Origin: an uncultured Bacteroidia bacterium
Lineage (GTDB): Bacteria > Bacteroidota > Bacteroidia > Bacteroidales > UBA932
Assembly (NCBI GenBank): GCA_902785825.1
Contig: CACZZZ010000007.1
Coordinates: forward strand, 62,001-126,000
Reading direction: 5' to 3'
Length of the DNA stretch: 64,000 nt
Shown: positions 59,203 through 64,000 of the stretch, piece by piece
Position numbering within the stretch: position 1 is the stretch's first letter
Layout: every line of letters starts with the position of its first letter
Made by a program: the position numbers and the translations under genes
The notes under the pieces: model-generated
The model's input: the letters and a program-made list of their open reading frames with translations, nothing else
Told to the model about the DNA's origin: nothing
Databases searched by the model: none

Positions 59203-60042
59203 ATGAAATATTCATTCGATGACCTTAAAGGTCGCAATTGTGTGATAACAGGCGGTTTCGGAGTTATCGGCACCGCCTTGACAAGAGGACTGGCCCAGGC
59301 TGGGGTCAATATAGCCGTTATCAGTCGCTCAACTTCCAATCCGGAAAAAGGTGAAGCGATAGCTAAAGAATTCGGCGTCAAATGTCTTGGCATTTCCGCG
59401 AGCACCCTTGACAAGGCCGCCCTTGAGGCTGCCCTGGAGCAGATTCATGAGAAGCTCGGTAAGGTGGACATCCTTATCAACTGCGCTGGCGGCAACTCTC
59501 CCAAAGCTACCAGCAAAGTGGAGCAGATGAGTCCAGGGGATGACCTGACGGACACTTTCTACGGACTCGATCTGTCAGGTTTCGACCAGGTTTTCGACCT
59601 CAACTTCAAAGGAACTTTGCTGGCCACGATGGTATTCACCCGAGACATGCTGGAAACGGGTAAGGGGAATGTCCTGAATATATCCTCGATGAACTCGATA
59701 CGCCCTCTGACTAAGATTCCCGCATATTCAGCGGCCAAGGGCGCCATCAATAATTTCACACAGTGGTATGCCGTACACGTTGCCCAGATGGGCATCCGTT
59801 GCAACGCTATCGCTCCAGGATTCTTCCTTACGGACCAGAACCGTTTCTTGCTTACCGATGAGGAGACCGGCGCATTGAAACCCAGAGGAAAGAAGATAAT
59901 AGCGAACACTCCGACCCACAAGTTCGGTGAGCCGGAGGATCTGGTAGGTACAATGCTGTATCTTCTGAGTGACATCTCCTCTTTTGTCACCGGAGTTGTC
60001 ATCCCGGTTGACGGAGGCTACAGCGCCTTCGGAGGAGTGTAA
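59203..60042 (+). CDS. SDR family D-mannonate oxidoreductase / fructuronate reductase-like
   Basis: 279 residues, classical short-chain dehydrogenase. The nucleotide site is ITGGFGVIGTALTRGLAQAG. The NAG-like segment is INCAGGNSPKATS. The catalytic Ser and YxxxK lie in ISSMNSIRPLTKIPAYSAAKGAI. The end IAPGFFLTDQNRFLL and GVVIPVDGGYSAFGGV matches Bacteroidota mannonate oxidoreductases, which interconvert D-fructuronate and D-mannonate. It is the last gene of the plus-strand operon, 6 nt from the convergent DUF3108-like gene. Confidence 0.88.
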   Translation: MKYSFDDLKGRNCVITGGFGVIGTALTRGLAQAGVNIAVISRSTSNPEKGEAIAKEFGVKCLGISASTLDKAALEAALEQIHEKLGKVDILINCAGGNSPKATSKVEQMSPGDDLTDTFYGLDLSGFDQVFDLNFKGTLLATMVFTRDMLETGKGNVLNISSMNSIRPLTKIPAYSAAKGAINNFTQWYAVHVAQMGIRCNAIAPGFFLTDQNRFLLTDEETGALKPRGKKIIANTPTHKFGEPEDLVGTMLYLLSDISSFVTGVVIPVDGGYSAFGGV

Positions 60043-60048
60043 ATCCGA

Positions 60049-60747
60049 TCAGTTACTAATTGAGACAAGCAACTCCGAGCTCTCCAGGCTTCCGTCTGGG
60101 AGCAAGGAGTCGTGACGTACGAAGCCGTATCCGAGGCAGTACCAGGTCAAGGTGATGTTGTCCCTTTTCATCAGCGGGGCTTTCTCGACTTTCCTCTCTT
60201 GCACCACAATGCAGTCGAAAGTCCCGGCAGGAACGGTGATCGTCTCTCTCCTCAATACTTTCCGCTCGGTGTAGTCGATGGACAGCTTCATGCCGGCGCA
60301 TTCGACTTTGCCATGAATTTCCTCAAGCGTGTCTCCTGGCTTGACCTTAGGGGACAAGTAAGACGAGCCTCCTGACGCTTTGAACTTGAAGGCGGAATAT
60401 CTGTTCTTCGCCACAGTGGCGGCCGCTTGGGCGATGTTGATCTCCACGGTACCGTCCTTATGAACAAAGGCATTGGATGAGACCGAACCCTTTATCGGAG
60501 CCTTCACGTCGAAAGACTTGATCGTGCTGGTGAAACCTACCTTCAAGATCCCGTCCTCACCGAGAGCCGTTGAATCGATCTTGGTGACCTGGTTCCACCA
60601 ATGCTTGCCATCCGGGGCATATCGCTCATAGTGGAGAACAGTCCCTTGTTTGGCGCAAAAATAACCGTTTTTTTGGATAGGAGTTTCCGCCCGGTTGATT
60701 CCGCAAGAGAGGGCGGAGAGAAGCAAAACACTAAGGAAATACCTCAT
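60049..60747 (-). CDS. Secreted DUF3108-like / TapB-like beta-sandwich protein
   Basis: 232 residues with a Sec signal (FLSVLLLSALSC; the Cys may make it a lipoprotein). The mature part (VLHYERYAPDGKHWWNQVTKIDS, VPAGTFDCIVVQERKVEK, YCLGYGFVRHDSLLPDGS) follows the pattern of DUF3108/TapB-like outer-membrane or pilus-associated proteins common in Bacteroidota. Function unknown. Its start overlaps the fucosidase stop by one base (TAATG), so the pair is co-translated. Confidence 0.65.
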   Translation of the reverse strand: MRYFLSVLLLSALSCGINRAETPIQKNGYFCAKQGTVLHYERYAPDGKHWWNQVTKIDSTALGEDGILKVGFTSTIKSFDVKAPIKGSVSSNAFVHKDGTVEINIAQAAATVAKNRYSAFKFKASGGSSYLSPKVKPGDTLEEIHGKVECAGMKLSIDYTERKVLRRETITVPAGTFDCIVVQERKVEKAPLMKRDNITLTWYCLGYGFVRHDSLLPDGSLESSELLVSISN

Positions 60748-62075
60748 TATTTGAGATTTACTTTTATGACATAGTCAGAGTCCTCAGGCAGTTCACCGGG
60801 GACTGTGACGAAGAGTTTCTCCCCGACTTTCTTTGTGGCAATCTTGCTCCCGTCAGCCAGGGATGTCACACTCAGCACCCTCGTCCTCTTGGAGACCGGA
60901 ATCTCAATCACGGCGCCAGGAGACTTAAAAAGGTGGAGATAGAGAACCTTGTTGTTTCCGATTGGGGCTGTGCTGACACCCCAATCCTGCTCCCCGATAG
61001 GACCGGGACCGCAACCTCTGATAGACTCTGAGTTCACTCTCATCCATTCTCCCATGCCTTTGAGGCGCTCAAGAGCGGCGGCGGGAAGCTCACCATTCGC
61101 CTGGGGGCCTATGTTCATCAGCATGTTGCAGTTCATCGACACGCACTGCGCCAAGAGGCGGACAAGGGTGCCTACGCTCTTATAGTCCTGATCGGCAACG
61201 GAATATCCCCAGGAATGGTTCATCGTCTGGCACATCTCGATCGGGATGATGGTGCTGACTTCCTGTCCTGCGGAGTAACCGGCCTCATTCCTGCCCGGGA
61301 GATCCCTCTCGAAGGTCTGGTAGTCCTCACCCACGATCGGGGCGATGTGATGATTGTTGCAAATCAGGCAGTCAGGGTTGATGGAGTGGATATATTCATA
61401 AAACTCAGGCATCCTCCAGTCAAAGGGAACGGCGTCCTTGCGGTGATCCCAATACCCGTCAAACCAGAGAGCCCTGGTGTGGTATTGGGTGAGGAGTTCC
61501 TTGACCTGGGCTTTCATGAAAGCGAAGTAGCTGTCATAGTTCTGGGCGTCGCCTTTACGACCGGTAAACTTACCGGAGTCGCCCATAGGGTAATCCTCGC
61601 GGATCCAGTCGAGGAGAGAATAGTAAAACTGCAACTTGAGGCCTTCCTTCTGGCAGGCCTCGTCGAGATCCTTCATGACATCTTTACCGTAAGGAGTAGC
61701 CTTTACGATGTTGTAGTCGGAGGCTTTGGTGTCAAACATCGAGAATCCGTCGTGGTGACGGGAAGTGATTGTGACATAGCCGGCTCCGGCGTCTTTGAAG
61801 GCCTTCACCCACTGTTCCGCATTATAATTTACCGGATAAAAGGCACTGGCGGCCTTGGCATACTCGTCCTTGTTGAGCTTGCCGGTGTTGAGGTACCATT
61901 CGCCCTGGGCGTATGACGCATAAATTCCCCAGTGGAGGAATATTCCTAAACGTTCGTTCACGAAGTCTTTCCGGGCTTGCAGGTTGCCCTCTGAAGGGGT
62001 GTAGTCTTGGGCGTTTGAGCCAGCGGCAGAGACCAGAACCGCCAAGGCTGCGAGGATGGTTTTGATAGTCTTCAT
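60747..62075 (-). CDS. Alpha-L-fucosidase, GH29, secreted
   Basis: 442 residues with a Sec signal (ILAALAVLVSAAGSNAQ). RLGIFLHWGIYASYAQGEWY, YVTITSRHHDGFSMFDTKASDYN, and the nucleophile Asp206 in LWFDGYW are GH29 hallmarks. A C-terminal beta domain follows the barrel. It releases L-fucose from host or plant glycans, which the distant fucP/fucI pair can then take up and metabolize. Confidence 0.93.
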   Translation of the reverse strand: MKTIKTILAALAVLVSAAGSNAQDYTPSEGNLQARKDFVNERLGIFLHWGIYASYAQGEWYLNTGKLNKDEYAKAASAFYPVNYNAEQWVKAFKDAGAGYVTITSRHHDGFSMFDTKASDYNIVKATPYGKDVMKDLDEACQKEGLKLQFYYSLLDWIREDYPMGDSGKFTGRKGDAQNYDSYFAFMKAQVKELLTQYHTRALWFDGYWDHRKDAVPFDWRMPEFYEYIHSINPDCLICNNHHIAPIVGEDYQTFERDLPGRNEAGYSAGQEVSTIIPIEMCQTMNHSWGYSVADQDYKSVGTLVRLLAQCVSMNCNMLMNIGPQANGELPAAALERLKGMGEWMRVNSESIRGCGPGPIGEQDWGVSTAPIGNNKVLYLHLFKSPGAVIEIPVSKRTRVLSVTSLADGSKIATKKVGEKLFVTVPGELPEDSDYVIKVNLK

Positions 62076-62112
62076 CTCGTTCTGCTTTTTCGATAGTTTC
62101 CAGTAATTTCCC

Positions 62113-62120
62113 CGAAGATA
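62113..62120 (-). promoter_or_regulatory. -7 element of the fucosidase gene
   Basis: TATCTTCG on the minus strand, the same variant as at ackA and the restriction operon. The leader would be about 33 nt. Confidence 0.45.
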
Positions 62121-62123
62121 ACA

Positions 62124-62160
62124 AAAAAAGCTGACCAGTCATAGGCCAGCCAGCTTTTTT
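62124..62160. terminator. Bidirectional intrinsic terminator after pnp
   Basis: AAAAAAGCTG (62124-62133) pairs with CAGCTTTTTT (62151-62160). An inner CC/GG extends the stem. It lies 13 nt past the pnp stop on the minus strand and isolates the fucosidase promoter. Confidence 0.8.
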
Positions 62161-62173
62161 CAATTATCATTTA

Positions 62174-64000
62174 TTAGAAGTACTCCTCGGTTGTGTCGTT
62201 AGCGGGCTCGGGGCGCTCCTTCGGACCATTGTTGTGACCGAAGCTCTTGCGCTCGCCACCGCGACGCTCGTCACGTCCTCCGCGACGATCATTGCCACCG
62301 CGGCGCTCGCCACCATTGCCATGGCGGTCGTTGCCACCATTCCTGCGCTCACCGCCGTTGCCGTTACCGTTGCCGCGAGGGCGACGGGCAGGTTCGACAT
62401 AGCCTTCCGGTTTGGGCTGGAGAGCCCTCATGGAGAGCCTCATCTTACCGGTCTTCTGGTCGATCTCAAGCAGTTTGACATCGACTTCCTGACCGACAGC
62501 GAGGACATCCTCGACATTCTCTGTCTTATTCCAAGCGATCTCGGAGACATGGAGAAGGCCTTCCTTTCCGGGGAGGATCTCAACGAAAGCGCCGAACTCA
62601 AGGATCGAGACGATCTTTCCGTGGTAGGTCTCACCAACCTCAGGAACAGCGCAGATGCCCATGATCCAGTCGTAAGCTTTCTGCATGGCTTCGGCGTCAT
62701 TCGTGGCGATGTCAACGATACCCTTGCCGTCAACCTCATCGATATTGACGACAGCACCGGTCTCGGCCTGGATCTTCTGGATGGTCTCGCCACCCTTGCC
62801 GATAACAGCGCCGATAAACTCTTTGGCGATCTCGAAGGACTTGATTCTCGGAACGAATGGCTTGTAGTCCTCGCGGGGCTTGTCGATGCACTTCATCATC
62901 TCACCCATGATGTGCATCCTGCCTTCGTGGGCCTGCTTCAAAGCCTTTGCGAGCACGTCGTAGGAAAGTCCGTCAACCTTGATATCCATCTGGGTGGCGG
63001 TGATTCCGTCCTTTGTTCCGGCGACTTTGAAGTCCATGTCACCGAGGTGATCCTCGTCTCCGAGGATGTCGGTAAGGATGGCGTAACGGCCGTTAGGATC
63101 CTTCTCGTCGGTGATAAGACCCATGGCCACACCAGCGACGGGCTTGGTGATCTGGACACCGGCATCCATCAGGGCAAGGCAACCTCCGCAGATGGAAGCC
63201 TGTGAGGATGAACCGTTTGACTCAAGGATATCGGAAACCACGCGGACAGCGTAAGGGAACTCGGGAGCCTTAGGCATGACAGCCTTAAGGGCCCTGTAAG
63301 CCAGATTGCCGTGACCGATCTCGCGGCGTCCTACGCTCCTCTGAGGCTTGGCCTCACCAGTAGCGAAAGGAGGGAAATTGTAGTGGAGGATGAACTGCTG
63401 GTCGCCCTGGATGAGGACCTCGTCCATCTCCTTCATGTCAAGCTTGGTGCCGAGGGTGACGGAGGCGAGAGCCTGGGTCTCTCCACGGGTGAATATCGCT
63501 GAGCCGTGGGCGCAAGGCAGATAGTCAACCTCGCACCAGATAGGACGCACCTCGGTGGTGTGACGGCCGTCCACGCGCAGTCCCTCGTCGAGGACCAGGT
63601 TGCGGAGGGCCTCCCTCTGCTCATGTCCGAAGTAACGGTCAATCATCATCTTCTTCTCCTCGACCTCTTCCTCGGTTAGTCCGAGAGCCTCGATGGCCTC
63701 AGCCTTGATGGCCTCGAAACCGTCCTCGCGCTCGTGCTTGGGCTTTGCGGACTTGGCCAGGGCATAGCACTTGTCGTAAGCGAAGTCGTGGATCTTCTTC
63801 TTGATCTCCTCGTCCTCCTCGTCGTGAGGATAGTCGCGCTTGTTCACGTCGGTGCCGAGCTCATGCATGAGTTCTTTCTGCACACGGCAGTGGTTCTTAA
63901 TCTCCTCGTGGGCGAACTTGATAGCCTCAAGCATCACATCCTCAGGAACTTCCTTCATCTCACCCTCAACCATCATGATGTTCTCCTCGGTGGCGGCGAC
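62174..64000 (-). CDS. pnp: Polyribonucleotide nucleotidyltransferase (PNPase), N-terminus outside the window
   Basis: The frame continues past 64000; 608 residues are visible, starting [15 protein letters not shown]. The second RNase PH domain ([36 protein letters not shown]) and its active-site region ([22 protein letters not shown]) are intact. A KH domain ([21 protein letters not shown]) and an S1 domain ([29 protein letters not shown]) follow. The tail of about 60 residues is rich in Arg, Gly and Asn. PNPase degrades RNA 3' to 5' with phosphate in the cytoplasm. Confidence 0.96.
   Translation of the reverse strand, partial: VAATEENIMMVEGEMKEVPEDVMLEAIKFAHEEIKNHCRVQKELMHELGTDVNKRDYPHDEEDEEIKKKIHDFAYDKCYALAKSAKPKHEREDGFEAIKAEAIEALGLTEEEVEEKKMMIDRYFGHEQREALRNLVLDEGLRVDGRHTTEVRPIWCEVDYLPCAHGSAIFTRGETQALASVTLGTKLDMKEMDEVLIQGDQQFILHYNFPPFATGEAKPQRSVGRREIGHGNLAYRALKAVMPKAPEFPYAVRVVSDILESNGSSSQASICGGCLALMDAGVQITKPVAGVAMGLITDEKDPNGRYAILTDILGDEDHLGDMDFKVAGTKDGITATQMDIKVDGLSYDVLAKALKQAHEGRMHIMGEMMKCIDKPREDYKPFVPRIKSFEIAKEFIGAVIGKGGETIQKIQAETGAVVNIDEVDGKGIVDIATNDAEAMQKAYDWIMGICAVPEVGETYHGKIVSILEFGAFVEILPGKEGLLHVSEIAWNKTENVEDVLAVGQEVDVKLLEIDQKTGKMRLSMRALQPKPEGYVEPARRPRGNGNGNGGERRNGGNDRHGNGGERRGGNDRRGGRDERRGGERKSFGHNNGPKERPEPANDTTEEYF

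Noticed and set aside
1..64000. CRISPR arrays, rRNA genes, complete insertion sequences, integrases or plasmid origins
   Set aside because: None seen: no regularly spaced repeats, no rRNA segments and no transposase or recombinase reading frames in the window.

Overview
This 64-kb window comes from a member of the Bacteroidota, most likely the order Bacteroidales and probably a gut or other animal-associated anaerobe. The evidence is a SusC/SusD pair, Bacteroidota-type promoters (TTTG, about 19-20 nt, then TAnnTTTG), an arginine/glycine-rich PNPase tail, DUF3822 next to rsmD, and genes for host-type sugars (fucose, N-acetylhexosamine). Base composition looks even and moderately GC-rich. The species cannot be named from the sequence.

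Layout. 0-9 kb: a TolB-like propeller lipoprotein with one CxxCH haem site, tRNA-Pro, a LolD-type ATPase, a GH109-like enzyme paired with a YfcC-type transporter, an ECF sigma operon, lepA and a small glycosyltransferase. 9-12.3 kb: fucI and fucP; a GH29 alpha-L-fucosidase lies far away at 60.7-62.1 kb. 12.3-15.6 kb: a ComEC core protein diverging from ackA and a Ptb-type phosphotransacylase. 15.6-21.6 kb: a minus-strand operon (NrnA-like phosphoesterase, two FKBP lipoproteins, MATE pump, cytidylate-kinase-like protein, serine hydrolase). 21.6-23.4 kb: membrane protein, DUF3822, rsmD. 23.4-29.5 kb: an accessory island resembling restriction-modification, with a GIY-YIG/helicase protein, a small PD-(D/E)XK-like protein, two methyltransferase-type proteins, palindromic repeats inside or at the end of genes, and two candidate small RNAs. 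29.6-32.7 kb: a DUF853 (HerA-like) ATPase and cstA.

32.7-54.3 kb is a polysaccharide utilization locus. A GH2 enzyme is on the plus strand. Twelve minus-strand genes follow: an FucP-type transporter, nagA, nagB, five Gfo/Idh/MocA-type secreted proteins, an 80-residue membrane protein, susC, susD, and a 1206-residue fusion of a GH28-like beta-helix with a heparinase II/III-like domain. A XylR-type regulator lies upstream. The set fits degradation of a uronate- and N-acetylhexosamine-containing glycan, partly by oxidative (3-keto) chemistry.

54.4-60 kb is a plus-strand operon of apbE, a PfkB sugar kinase, a LarA-like protein, 6-phosphogluconate dehydrogenase and a D-mannonate-oxidoreductase-like SDR. 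Read together, these suggest a route from fructuronate or mannonate through gluconate to the pentose phosphate pathway. A 163-bp fold-back element sits inside this operon. The window ends in pnp, which runs off the right edge.

Strongest leads: the RNA and repeat-rich restriction island, the LarA/Gnd hexonate operon, and the multi-MocA utilization locus.
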